64,000 bases of DNA. It comes from Deinococcus hopiensis KR-140. GTDB taxonomy: Bacteria; Deinococcota; Deinococci; Deinococcales; Deinococcaceae. The notes under the pieces are model-generated. The model searched no databases, was not told the origin of the DNA, and saw only the letters and a list, made by a program, of their open reading frames with translations. The translations under genes were made by a program, and so were the position numbers. Below, piece after piece: positions 38,143 through 46,474 of the stretch; within the stretch, counting starts at the first letter, position 1; the number at the start of each line of letters is the position of its first letter. The DNA lies in the NCBI RefSeq assembly GCF_900176165.1, contig NZ_FWWU01000002.1, positions 1-64,000 on the forward strand, in the 5' to 3' direction.

Positions 38143-39171
38143 ATGGCCATTCCCCAAGTCATCAAAGGCCGCGCCCGCCTTTTTCCACACACTGGAGCCG
38201 AACGTCTGGAACTGTGCAAGGTGGGCTCTTTCCAGCTCGTCGTACGCAAGGGTGAGTATCAAGACGGCGACCCCATCGTCGTCGCGCCGGAGCGCGCCCT
38301 GCTGCCGCCGCACCTGGCCGCGCGGTACGTCAACTCCGAAACCGGCGCGTCCTACCTGCACGGCCCGGAGAAGAACCGTGTCGGCGCCGTTCGGCTCCGC
38401 GGCGAACTGTCGCAGGGTGTGATCCTGCCGCTGGAGGGACTGGAGGAGGCCCCCTTCGGCGAAGACCTCTCCGCCCAGTTGGGAATCACCTTCTGGGAGC
38501 CGCCCATTCCCGTCCACCTGACCGGCGAAGTCGCTCCACTGCCTGCCCTCGCCCACTACGGGCACCACGACGTGGAACAGTTCGGCATCTACGCCGTGGA
38601 GTTCCGGGCCGGAGAACCCGTCATCGCCACCGAGAAGCTGCACGGGACGCAGGGCGTGTATCACCGGACGGTGGAAGGCGAATGGCGGGCGACAAGCAAG
38701 GGACTGTCACGCAATCGGCTGACCCTGAAGGAGAACGAGGGCAACGTGTACTGGCAGGCGGCCCGGAACAGCGGGCTGTTCGGACGGGTGGACACGGCCA
38801 TTCCCGCAAGGGAGATACAGGTCTTCGGTGAGGTGGTGCCGGTGCAAAAGGGATTTTCCTACGGCCAGCGGAAACCGGCGGTGTTCGTGTTCAAGGTGCT
38901 GGTGGACGGTGAGCCGCTTCCCCGCGCTAAGTGGCCGGTTTCCGTCCTGGAGCGCAGCGTGCCGGTGCTGTACGAAGGACCGTTCGAGGAGGCGAAGCTG
39001 CGTTCCCTGCGCGGTGGAATGGAAACCGTCTCGGGCCGGGGCCTGCATATCCGCGAGGGCCTGGTCGTTATGCCCGTCACGCCACGGCTCACAGCGGATG
39101 GACGCGACCTGAGCCTGAAGCTCATCTCGGAGGCGTACGCGAAAAAAGAAACCGGAGAGGAGTTTTCGTGA
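38143..39171 (+). CDS. RNA ligase, Deinococcus DraRnl (Rnl5) type
   Basis: A 342-residue ATP-dependent RNA ligase that seals 3'-OH/5'-phosphate breaks in RNA. The nucleotidyl motif I is EKLHGT with lysine at residue 165, the same number as the known active lysine of D. radiodurans DraRnl. Motif III-like FGEVVP includes E230, motif IV-like is REGLVV and motif V is LSLKLIS. The N-terminal 125 residues form the extra OB-like domain typical of this family. ATG 38143 after AGGAGAAGC fixes the start and gives exactly the DraRnl length. It overlaps the exonuclease gene by 4 bases. Confidence 0.95.
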   Translation: MAIPQVIKGRARLFPHTGAERLELCKVGSFQLVVRKGEYQDGDPIVVAPERALLPPHLAARYVNSETGASYLHGPEKNRVGAVRLRGELSQGVILPLEGLEEAPFGEDLSAQLGITFWEPPIPVHLTGEVAPLPALAHYGHHDVEQFGIYAVEFRAGEPVIATEKLHGTQGVYHRTVEGEWRATSKGLSRNRLTLKENEGNVYWQAARNSGLFGRVDTAIPAREIQVFGEVVPVQKGFSYGQRKPAVFVFKVLVDGEPLPRAKWPVSVLERSVPVLYEGPFEEAKLRSLRGGMETVSGRGLHIREGLVVMPVTPRLTADGRDLSLKLISEAYAKKETGEEFS

Positions 39172-39722
39172 CATTACTCAACATCGTGGATGTGGAAGCC
39201 ACCTGCTGGGTGGGAGAGCCGCCGCCTGGTCAGACGAACGAGATCATTGAAATCGGCCTCTGCGTGCTCAACCTCTCCACGCTGGAGCGGCTGGAGAAGC
39301 GTAGCCTCCTGGTCCGGCCTGAGCATTCGGAAGTGGGCACCTTTTGTACCGAGCTTACGGGCCTGACGCCGGAAGAAGTTGCCACAGGGATGACACTCCG
39401 TGAAGCCTGTGACGTGCTAAGGCGGGACTTTCATTCGGACTCTCGGCCCTGGGCGAGCTGGGGCAACTATGACCGCAAGCAGTTCGAGCGGCAGTGCCGG
39501 AGCGGCGTGCAGTATCCCTTCAGCTCCAGGCACACGAACGCCAAGCAGGTGTATGCTGCCGGGTACCATTTGAAGCGGCCTGGGATGGCTGCAGCGCTGC
39601 AACACGCTGGCCTCCCCCTGGAGGGCGTCCACCACCGGGGCGCGGACGACGCCTGGAACATCGCTGCCCTGATCAGCCGCCTGCTCCGGGAGGGCCACTG
39701 GGAGATGGGGGCTGCCCGGTGA
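39168..39722 (+). CDS. DEDDh 3'-5' exonuclease
   Basis: A 184-residue exonuclease of the DnaQ/ERI1-like superfamily. ExoI is IVDVEATCW (D8, E10), the middle motif is WGNYDRKQFERQ and ExoIII is VHHRGADDAWNIA with the general-base histidine and D. Such enzymes trim RNA or DNA 3' ends. It starts with GTG 39168 overlapping the RNA-ligase stop (GTGA), so it is translationally coupled, and trimming before ligation is the obvious joint role. The longer frame from 38931 runs inside the ligase gene and is rejected. Confidence 0.92.
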   Translation: MTLLNIVDVEATCWVGEPPPGQTNEIIEIGLCVLNLSTLERLEKRSLLVRPEHSEVGTFCTELTGLTPEEVATGMTLREACDVLRRDFHSDSRPWASWGNYDRKQFERQCRSGVQYPFSSRHTNAKQVYAAGYHLKRPGMAAALQHAGLPLEGVHHRGADDAWNIAALISRLLREGHWEMGAAR

Positions 39723-39865
39723 AAGGTGGTCGGTCGCCCCAGTGATGGTCAACCCGCCAATCTCGCTGCATCCAGCATGTCAAAGGGTTTCTTCGGTATT
39801 TGCGAACTTTGAACGTGCTGCACAGGCACTCGTGGGAGTCATCGCGGTGATCAACTTCCCGGCAC

Positions 39866-40552
39866 TCATCTCAGTGGTGGAAGGCGGATCATGGTGCGCT
39901 TCTCCGGGGGCACCGCCCCGGGCGTGTACGTGTAGGACGTGTAACTGACCTCTTCGCGGGGACTGGATTCCGGTCTGTACGCCGCGATCACCTCGCCCGG
40001 ATCCTGTTGTGCCAGATACCGGGCATACAGGGTGCCTGTGGCAATCCGGGAGATGGGGAAATCCGGGCAGAGCAGGTGCGGGGCGCTCCACTGCTGTGCC
40101 ACAACCGCCACATCGGTTACCCGCACCCGGCCGGGGCGGGCCGGAGTGGTGTCACCTTGGTGAACCGGTTCCTCCAAAGACTCGTAGACCTGCAACAGCC
40201 AGGTGGCCTGGCCTCCCTGGATGGAGGCCAGGACGTTGTGAATCGGCCGTTCCAGTAGGGTCGACAGAGGCAGGTCCCCGTCGAAGATCAGCAGACGCCA
40301 GTGCTCCACGGCGTCATCCCCCATGCTGACGCTCTGCCGATTGAAGGCGACGTGCAGCGCTCCAGGACGCATGACACGCTGCACATGGGTGCGCCACCGC
40401 TGTTCCATTTCATCGGTGCGGGGCAGGAGAGGAGGTGCAGGGTGCCGCCTGACCACGGGGCGCCGGATCCGGACGAACGGGCGCAGCATCATAAGCAGGG
40501 CGAGGATTGCCGCCCCGCCCAGCAGCTGAAGGAACCAGTCGGGTGGCGTCAT
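39866..40552 (-). CDS. membrane-anchored hypothetical protein
   Basis: A 228-residue protein with one N-terminal membrane helix (FLQLLGGAAILALLMMLRP) followed by a basic stretch (RIRRPVVRRH) that should stay in the cytoplasm, and a soluble domain with no recognised motif (HWRLLIFDGDLPLSTLLERP, YARYLAQQDPGEVIAAY). The gene converges with the RNA-repair operon. ATG 40552 begins MTPPDWFLQLL. Function unknown. Confidence 0.65.
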   Translation of the reverse strand: MTPPDWFLQLLGGAAILALLMMLRPFVRIRRPVVRRHPAPPLLPRTDEMEQRWRTHVQRVMRPGALHVAFNRQSVSMGDDAVEHWRLLIFDGDLPLSTLLERPIHNVLASIQGGQATWLLQVYESLEEPVHQGDTTPARPGRVRVTDVAVVAQQWSAPHLLCPDFPISRIATGTLYARYLAQQDPGEVIAAYRPESSPREEVSYTSYTYTPGAVPPEKRTMIRLPPLR

Positions 40553-41157
40553 GAGACACAGCGTACAAACTGCCGGGTTCCATCCGCCAGGCGTGGGCCT
40601 GCCCCGGTGGTGCGGAGCTGGAGTTCAGCCGGACGGGCCACTGGACCCAGAGGATGGGCCGCTTGTCGCGCCGGGGGCCGCAGATCAGGACCTTGCTTCC
40701 GATGGCTTTTTCTGGTGGGAGCAGGAACGCTGGTTCGGGAGTGGTGGTAAAGGTTCTCAAGTCGGGCGTGTAGACGCAGAGAATCCTGAGCGCGTTTCCG
40801 CCGCTTGCATTCTTGTTTACTTCGCTCCTGTGGTAGACGCCAACCGGAGGTGGGGCGCTGACGTTCCTCGACCTATCCTCGGGGTGAGTCAGTGCTCCGC
40901 TCTTCAGCGGGGTGAGCACAGTGACTTCTGGAAACTTGAGCAAGAAGGCCTTCCTGGCGATGAACGGGCGCTTCTTCTGCAGCGCGGCGGTGAGTTCCGC
41001 ACTGGTCTGCTGAGCAGGATGATGATCATTGACAGCCCTATAGCGTCCAGGTGCAGAAAGGCCAGGCCGACGTGCTTCGGTCCAGCACACGCGATGTCCC
41101 GCACTTTCTCGATCAGGAGCGGACCTCTCGGCAGCTTGAAAGAAGACACGAAGTGAA
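40553..41157. other. remnants, no intact gene
   Basis: A reverse-strand stretch near 40560-40830 (LRILCVYTPDLRTFTTTPEP, DKRPILWVQWPVRLNSSSAP) looks coding but has no start and runs into the next gene out of frame. The remainder up to the transposon is unrecognised. Confidence 0.4.
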
Positions 41158-41165
41158 GCCAGGGT
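41158..41165. repeat. 8-bp target duplication, left copy (GCCAGGGT)
   Basis: Abuts the IS66-type left end at 41166. The same octamer abuts the outer right end at 45087. Confidence 0.9.
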
Positions 41166-41216
41166 GTGACTGCTCAGCGGGGCACCTGGACTTGGGTCAA
41201 CAGGTAGAGTAAGAGC

Positions 41217-42587
41217 ATCTCCGAGGACACCTGCCCAAATTGCAAAAAACTGGAAGCTCAGCTGGCCAAAGTGCTCGCTGAACTCCAGGAGATCAAAGCG
41301 CGTCTCTGCCTGAACAGCACGACTTCGCACCAACCTCCGAGCCAGGACAAGCCTTGGACACCGAAGAGTGAGCGCCAGAAGACTGGTCGGTCTTCTGGCG
41401 CTCAACCCGGTCACAAAGGGAAGACGCTGAAGATGGTCGAGCACCCTGACGAGGTCGTGACTCTTCCTGTGACCGGGCACTGTGGGTGTGGTCAGGCCTG
41501 GGACACAGTCACAGTCAGTGATGAACTGGCGCGGCAGGTTCTGGACCTGCCCGAGATCCGTCTGCATGCGGTGGAGTACCGTGCCCAGGTTAAGGTGTGT
41601 CCGACGTGTCACCACCGCGAGCAGGCTTCTTTTCCAGCTCATGTTCCTGGTCAGGTGCAGTACGGTGCTTGCATCCACGGATTGGCGGTTTACCTAAACG
41701 TAGTGCATTTCGTTCCGCTCAAACGCACGGCAAACATTCTGGAAGCCGTCTGTGGCACAACAATCAGTGACGGTACCATTGCCCTGAGCCTCAATGTCGC
41801 CGCTGAGCGTCTGACCGATTTTGAGACCGAGCTCAAAAGCGCACTGTTGAATGCGCCTATCCTGCATGCAGATGAGACCGGCAGCAAGGTGAATGGGAAG
41901 CTGGCCTGGATGCATGTGGTGAGCTGCAAGCAGCTCACGTTGTATGGGCATCACGAGCAGCGAGGATATGCGGCGCTCAAGAACATGGATGTCCTCCCCC
42001 AATTTCAGGGCACAGTTGTCCATGACGCCTGGAGCACCTATTTCCAGCTTCCTGCACAGCATGCCCTGTGCAACGCTCATCTCCTAAGGGAATGGCGGCA
42101 TCTGGCAGAGGAGCATGGACAAATCTGGGCAGGAGAACTACGCAGCGCCATGCAGCTCGTCTATCACGAGCACAAAGCAGGGACGCTGACCTCAGAGGGA
42201 AAAGCCGCATTCTTGGACCGATTCGACATGTTGGTGCAAGCGGGGTTAGACGTGAATCCACCAGCGGAACCCATTCCTGAGCAACGGGGTCGGGTGAAGC
42301 AAACCCGGGGACGCAACTTGGCGCTGCGGTGCCAGCGCCACCGTGAAGCGATCCTGCGCTTCCTTGATGACCAACAAGTGCCGTTTGACAACAATCAAGC
42401 GGAGCGGGACATCCGGATGGCCTGTGTGAAGCGCAAAGTCTCCGGAGGATTTCGTTCAGCGAAGGGCAGCATGAATTTTTGCCGCATTCGTAGTTATACA
42501 TCGACGCTTCACAAGCAGGGTACGAGTATCTGGCGCGGTCTCGTTAGTATCTTTCGTGGCGATATTATTATGCCTAATTTCTCGTGA
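41217..42587 (+). CDS. tnpC: IS66-type transposase, second intact copy
   Basis: A transposase of about 456 residues, divergent from the copy at 15226 but with the same order: CPNC start, CPTCHHREQASFPAH, ILHADETGSKVNGKL, VHDAWSTYFQL and DNNQAERDIRMACVKRKVSG. The first canonical start is GTG 41271, but that would delete the CPNC zinc half and part of the coiled coil. An in-frame TAG at 41205 leaves ATC 41217 as the only start codon candidate that keeps the conserved N-terminus, so I list from there. Its divergence from copy 1 shows that two distinct elements are present. Confidence 0.85.
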   Translation: MSEDTCPNCKKLEAQLAKVLAELQEIKARLCLNSTTSHQPPSQDKPWTPKSERQKTGRSSGAQPGHKGKTLKMVEHPDEVVTLPVTGHCGCGQAWDTVTVSDELARQVLDLPEIRLHAVEYRAQVKVCPTCHHREQASFPAHVPGQVQYGACIHGLAVYLNVVHFVPLKRTANILEAVCGTTISDGTIALSLNVAAERLTDFETELKSALLNAPILHADETGSKVNGKLAWMHVVSCKQLTLYGHHEQRGYAALKNMDVLPQFQGTVVHDAWSTYFQLPAQHALCNAHLLREWRHLAEEHGQIWAGELRSAMQLVYHEHKAGTLTSEGKAAFLDRFDMLVQAGLDVNPPAEPIPEQRGRVKQTRGRNLALRCQRHREAILRFLDDQQVPFDNNQAERDIRMACVKRKVSGGFRSAKGSMNFCRIRSYTSTLHKQGTSIWRGLVSIFRGDIIMPNFS

Positions 42588-42613
42588 TTAACCTAAAGTA
42601 CTCCGGATAATAT

Positions 42614-43252
42614 ATGAATCGAGAACTAAATTTAAGAGAAAAATCTTATATCGTCTCTCTGCTTGAGGAATACAAAGCGGAAAAAGAATATCAAGACAGG
42701 GCCAAATTGAAACAGCTTCGTTTACAAGAAGAGAGTGTCTGGTCTTGGCAGAGGTATACCTTGCCAGGAAGCCCCAATCCTTCGGCATTAGATATACGCC
42801 TTTACGAACAGGGGCTCCTCGATGAGTATACAGAAAACACTTGGAGAAAGTTAACAGATTTACACTTGGTAGAGATAAAGGTTCTAACTAAAAATTACAA
42901 AGGTATAGCCATAGGCGGTCCATGGTCTTGTGTAAAGCTTACTGAAGCAGGTCAAGAGATTGCTGGGGAGCTAAGTAGGGATATGACACTCACCATCGGA
43001 ACGCTCAGACGTGTCACATGGCAGGCACTTGCTCAACTCGTGTCTTCGCCTGAAGGTCTAGTGGACGTTGGTGATGGAGACTATGGAGGCTTCAATTGGA
43101 ATGAAGTCTGGCTTTCATTAGAGATGTTACGCTACGTGGAGTTTCAAGGGGCAGATCACGTCTTTCCTACGGAAAAAGGTAAGGACTTTTACAAGCGCAT
43201 GTATGAAGCGCATTGCCGACTCTACCCTGACGTCGAGGCTCTCCGCCTTTAG
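42614..43252 (+). CDS. IS66 passenger, 212-residue protein of unknown function
   Basis: It starts 27 bases after the transposase stop and ends 19 bases before the palindromic end. A charged helical N-terminus (YIVSLLEEYKAEKEYQDRAK) is followed by what looks like a winged-helix-like segment (WRKLTDLHLVEIKVLTKNYK, WSCVKLTEAGQEIAGEL) and a C-terminal helix (VFPTEKGKDFYKRMYEAHC), so it could be a small regulator. No membrane segment. More AT-rich than the host. Family not recognised. Confidence 0.7.
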   Translation: MNRELNLREKSYIVSLLEEYKAEKEYQDRAKLKQLRLQEESVWSWQRYTLPGSPNPSALDIRLYEQGLLDEYTENTWRKLTDLHLVEIKVLTKNYKGIAIGGPWSCVKLTEAGQEIAGELSRDMTLTIGTLRRVTWQALAQLVSSPEGLVDVGDGDYGGFNWNEVWLSLEMLRYVEFQGADHVFPTEKGKDFYKRMYEAHCRLYPDVEALRL

Positions 43253-43271
43253 CCATTAATTCTCGGTAATA

Positions 43272-43314
43272 GTATCTACCCAACACAACAAACCACTTCG
43301 TGCTGAGTAGATAC
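43272..43314. repeat. palindromic right end of IS66-type element
   Basis: GTATCTACCCAACAC and the complement of GTATCTACTCAGCAC (43300-43314) form a 15-base stem with two G-T pairs. It ends the 212-residue passenger. Confidence 0.8.
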
Positions 43315-43431
43315 GTTACTACAAAGAATACTAGGCTATAGATTCAATCCGAGCAACTGGCCAGCATGTTATAGAATCAAGTCTTTCTTCCTCGTCTCTC
43401 TTCCTCATGCCAAATAATACAGGTGGATACT

Positions 43432-43800
43432 ATGATTGCCCACATCACTACGCGAGAAGCTTGGTAACAAGCAGAACAACAGGGTTACTATGCACACGAT
43501 AGTCTTAAGAGTCAAAAATTCATCCACTGTTCAACGCCAACCAACGATCAACTCATCAATGTTGCAAATGCCATTTTCCGTGGCCAGGCGAACCTGGTGG
43601 TGTTGATGATCGATCCGTCCCTCCTTAATTCAGAGGTGAAATACGAAGAGTATGAGAATAGTGGAAATTTCCTTCCTCACGTCTATGGATATATCAATTC
43701 TAGCTCAGTGGTACAAGTTGTAAATTTCCCACCTCAGCCGGATGGTACATTCAAATTACCCGTTGAGGTGACTACTCAGCACGGCATTCACGGTCGTGCT
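43432..43800 (+). pseudogene. DUF952 protein, IS66 passenger, premature TAA
   Basis: Reads MIAHITTREAW, then TAA at 43465-43467, then QAEQQGYYAHDSLKSQKFIH, CSTPTNDQLINVANAIFRGQ, LVVLMIDPSLLNSEVKYEE, FLPHVYGYINSSSVVQVVNF and PPQPDGTFKLPVE. That is a complete DUF952 protein apart from the nonsense codon. AGGTGG before ATG 43432 is a good ribosome site. The frame runs into the palindromic end, whose right arm (GAG TAG) originally gave the stop codon; the IS110 element at 43801 now interrupts it. Confidence 0.8.
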
Positions 43801-43991
43801 TGTATGTTGGATTCGGGACTGAGACTCGGCAGATCGCTTTCGTGCGAGGTCGAAAAGACCGTTACTCAGCTTTGATCGCCGGGTCACACCCGTTCCGCCT
43901 TCGACGCCGAACAATTGCTTGAACCCTGGAGTTCGCATGAGCAAGCCTGGCGATGGCCGGAACCTGTCCCACCTGACCGTGATGGAGGTGG
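43801..43991 (+). ncRNA. candidate bridge-RNA region of IS110 element
   Basis: IS110-family elements encode a structured bridge RNA in a non-coding end next to the transposase. The 190 bases before the start codon have no gene and are the natural place. No structure was computed. Confidence 0.4.
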
Positions 43992-44942
43992 ATGCGTATG
44001 CCAGAACAGATGTTTGTCGGCATTGATGTCTCGAAAGCCCGCCTGGATGTGGCCGTGCTCCCCAGCGGTGAAATCTTCGCCGTAGAGAATACCGCTGCTG
44101 GACTCACCGAACTCCTGATTCGCCTTTCTGAAGTTCAGCCCCACCTGGTCGTCCTCGAAGCGACCGGCGGCCTGGAACAGGCTGCGATGTTGGCCCTGCA
44201 TGATGCTGGATTGGCCGTGACGGTCTTGAATCCACGGCAGGTCCGTCATTTCTGTCGCGCGTTGGGCAAGCATGCGAAAACAGACCGAATGGATGCCGTG
44301 CTTTTGGCCAAGTTCGCTCAGACGCTGCAACCCCAAGCCCAAGTCCCCGGAGATGCCCCGCAACGTGCGCTTGAGGCGTTGCTCGCCCGTCGTCGTCAGA
44401 TGGTCGATCTCCTGACCATGGAGCGCAACCGACTGCACAGCAGTCGGGATTCATATGTACAGCGTGATGTCCAAGAGGTCATCCAGTATCTCGAAGGGCG
44501 CCGAGAACAGCTGGATCAGGCTCTCCAGGAGGCCATTCTGAACAGTCCGAAGTTCCAGGGGACATACGCGCTGTTGACTTCAACCCCGGGGGTCGGTCCG
44601 GTCGTGGCCCTGACGTTGCTCGCCCAACTCCCGGAGTTGGGCTCGCTCTCGAGGCAGAAAGTTGCCAACCTGGTTGGGGTCGCCCCTCTGAACTGGGACA
44701 GTGACAAATCAAGAGGTCACCGCTGTATCTGGGGTGGACGCGCTGAGGTGCGCCAAGTGCTGTATATGGCGGCTGTGACCGCTGTACGTTGGAATCCAAC
44801 CTTGAAGACAGTGTTTAATCATTTGATTCAGAAGGGCAAACCGAAGAAGGTCGCGTTGGTCGCATGTATGCGCAAATTGCTCGTCTACCTCAATGCCATG
44901 GTGCGTGATCAGACCCCGTGGCATGCTCCATCCGCTGCCTAA
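43992..44942 (+). CDS. IS110-family DEDD transposase
   Basis: A 316-residue recombinase. The RuvC-like DEDD residues lie in FVGIDVSKARLDVAV, HLVVLEATGGLE and KHAKTDRMDAVLLAKF. The C-terminal Tnp_20 part contains LLTSTPGVGPVVALTLLAQL and the serine-bearing LVGVAPLNWDSDKSRGHR. All expected residues are present, so it may be active. Two ATGs (43992, 43998) are possible starts, both after GGAGGTGG. Confidence 0.93.
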   Translation: MRMPEQMFVGIDVSKARLDVAVLPSGEIFAVENTAAGLTELLIRLSEVQPHLVVLEATGGLEQAAMLALHDAGLAVTVLNPRQVRHFCRALGKHAKTDRMDAVLLAKFAQTLQPQAQVPGDAPQRALEALLARRRQMVDLLTMERNRLHSSRDSYVQRDVQEVIQYLEGRREQLDQALQEAILNSPKFQGTYALLTSTPGVGPVVALTLLAQLPELGSLSRQKVANLVGVAPLNWDSDKSRGHRCIWGGRAEVRQVLYMAAVTAVRWNPTLKTVFNHLIQKGKPKKVALVACMRKLLVYLNAMVRDQTPWHAPSAA

Positions 44943-45087
44943 CCCATGCCTCCATGACCGCTTGCCTCCTTCTCAACCGAGGGGGTGGGCGTGCGTTGTA
45001 CCGGCACGTTTTGTGTGTCGGTGCAACCACCGCTCATCCCCTCGGCCCTTACTCCCTTGACGACCAACACAATTGCTGAGTAGTCAC

Positions 45088-45095
45088 GCCAGGGT
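45088..45095. repeat. 8-bp target duplication, right copy (GCCAGGGT)
   Basis: Identical to 41158-41165, directly outside the right end. Confidence 0.9.
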
Positions 45096-45128
45096 CCCGA
45101 TGTGACCAACAAACTTGAAGGAGATGAA

Positions 45129-45158
45129 ATGAGCAACAGTTGCGCAGAAAATAGTTGA
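45129..45158 (+). other. possible 9-codon leader ORF before the response regulator
   Basis: ATG 45129 follows GAAGGAGATGAA, a strong ribosome site, and reads MSNSCAENS then TGA. A weak hairpin (GCCTC...GAGGC) follows before the regulator start. It may be a leader peptide or the stump of a lost gene. Confidence 0.3.
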
Positions 45159-45180
45159 TTGCCTCCCCTCGGGAAGAGGC

Positions 45181-45645
45181 ATGATGGGTGGTGTGGCAGA
45201 AATGATCCGCTTATTCCGCATCGCCATCATTGACGACAGTCTGCCCGACCTCCTCCTCGCTGAAGAAGCTTTTAAAGGACTTGAGCACCCTGTTTTCGTG
45301 CAGACTTATTCGTCAAGCAGGACAGCCATTCAAGTCCTTCAACGGGCTGGGGCCACCCTCCCAGACGTGATACTGTTGGACATCAACATGCCCACCATGA
45401 ATGGTTTTGACGTCCTCAAAGCTCTCAAGGCGGATGCCCGATTGAGTCTCATTCCCATTATTATGCTCACCACGTCCAATACAGAGAGAGATGTTCACCA
45501 GGCCTACTCGCTGTCGGCGAATTCCTACGTTGTCAAGTCGCCCAGCTTCGGTACGTTCGTCGAGCAGGTTGAGGCGTTCGTCACATTCTGGAGAAACAGT
45601 CGCTTGGTGAACTGGCCCGAACGTCTCCTTCCCCCAAAGCGTTGA
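45181..45645 (+). CDS. single-domain response regulator (Rcp1/CheY-like)
   Basis: A 154-residue receiver with no output domain. The acidic pair is in IAIIDDSLPDLLLAEEAF, the phospho-acceptor aspartate in VILLDINMPTMNGFDVLKAL, and the conserved lysine in SYVVKSPSF. Its style (DDSxxDxxLAEEAF, NPxxG-like insertion) matches regulators paired with bacteriophytochromes or similar hybrid kinases; no kinase is nearby. The exact start among 45181, 45184 and 45202 is uncertain; the domain itself begins at MIRLFRIAII (45202). Confidence 0.88.
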   Translation: MMGGVAEMIRLFRIAIIDDSLPDLLLAEEAFKGLEHPVFVQTYSSSRTAIQVLQRAGATLPDVILLDINMPTMNGFDVLKALKADARLSLIPIIMLTTSNTERDVHQAYSLSANSYVVKSPSFGTFVEQVEAFVTFWRNSRLVNWPERLLPPKR

Positions 45646-46002
45646 CCTAGTCGTGCCCTTGAAAAAGTGCTCCACCCTATTGGCTGGCAAGTGGGACCCT
45701 TTCTTGGAGGGATAGGGCCACATCTTCATGCGCTTAACTCTCGACGTCCCCGAGCTCGGGGAACCGCTCACCCATGGCAAGGCACTCACTAACTTGGTAC
45801 TTACTTCATATCTAAGGATTTAGGTGGGATTCTTCACAGAAGTAAAGTAGGGCGACATGAGCCATACGTCACGCTTTGAATAACTGGGAAGACTCCACCA
45901 ATCCAGCCGGTATGTCCTGTTTTCAGTCCTCGGTGACGCACGGCACGATCGTTAGAGGAAAAAGCCAAATGCACCTCCCATCCCAACCAGAAGGGCCTAA
46001 CT
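45646..46002. other. no gene recognised
   Basis: Mixed-composition intergenic DNA. A short hairpin-like stretch near 45650-45710 is the only structure noticed. Confidence 0.4.
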
Positions 46003-46026
46003 ATCAATAACCTCAAGCGTGTCCTG

Positions 46027-46275
46027 TTGTTCCTTGGCGTTCTGGTCCTGATCGCCACCGTCTTCCTGTTGGCGAAAAACATCATCGACCTCAACCAGCT
46101 GGTGGCTATAGCGAGTGCCAATCGCAGCCCAGCGTTCTCTAACCCCAGCCAGGACGTGCTGATAAGTTCCGGGGCGGCCCTGCTTTGCGGCCTGTTACTG
46201 GGCTCTGGGCTTGCTTTACATACCCGGCTTCAGGGTGAGAGCCCCGCTGGCCCACCTCGGCAGCCCAAGGTTTGA
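46027..46275 (+). CDS. small two-helix membrane protein
   Basis: An 82-residue protein with two membrane helices (LGVLVLIATVFLLA and LISSGAALLCGLLLGSGLAL) joined by a short polar loop. TTG 46027 is the first standard start but cuts into helix 1. The frame extends upstream through NNLKRVLLF, and an ATC at 46003 preceded by AGAAGGG may be the true start. Function unknown. Confidence 0.5.
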   Translation: MFLGVLVLIATVFLLAKNIIDLNQLVAIASANRSPAFSNPSQDVLISSGAALLCGLLLGSGLALHTRLQGESPAGPPRQPKV

Positions 46276-46474
46276 AAGCCAGACCAATTTTATAAAGGGC
46301 CGAAAGGCTTATTCATGACGGCTTTTTGATAGGTGGCTGTATGATTGGTGCGTCGCTTGCTGGCTGCGGTGTGCAGCGCACATGCGTTTTAAGCTCAGCG
46401 AGAGTAGACCTCCTGCGAAAGTGATCGGCCAAGCTGGCAGGGTGGAGCGAGACCGTCCGGCACGCACATTGAAG

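Larger units (their letters stand above)
43801..45074 (+). mobile_element. IS110-family element inserted into the palindromic end
   Basis: Joining 43800 to 45075 (with GCT shared) restores a perfect 16-bp stem, GTGACTACTCAGCACG with its complement around GCATTCACGGT, which defines the insertion precisely. One transposase gene. No long inverted ends, as expected for the family. Confidence 0.85.
41166..45087 (+). mobile_element. IS66-type composite transposon 2 (3.9 kb)
   Basis: The left end GTGACTGCTCAGC is at 41166 and the right end is the complement of GTGACTACTCAGC ending at 45087, bounded by GCCAGGGT octamers. Contents in order: transposase, 212-residue passenger, palindromic end, a DUF952 passenger (broken), and a second palindromic end that has been split by an IS110 insertion. 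Without the IS110 element the unit would be about 2.6 kb. Confidence 0.88.

Noticed and set aside
40410..41678. Reverse frame of 422 codons across the second transposon boundary
   Set aside because: It crosses an IS66 left end and is antisense to the transposase; only a short part may be a gene remnant.
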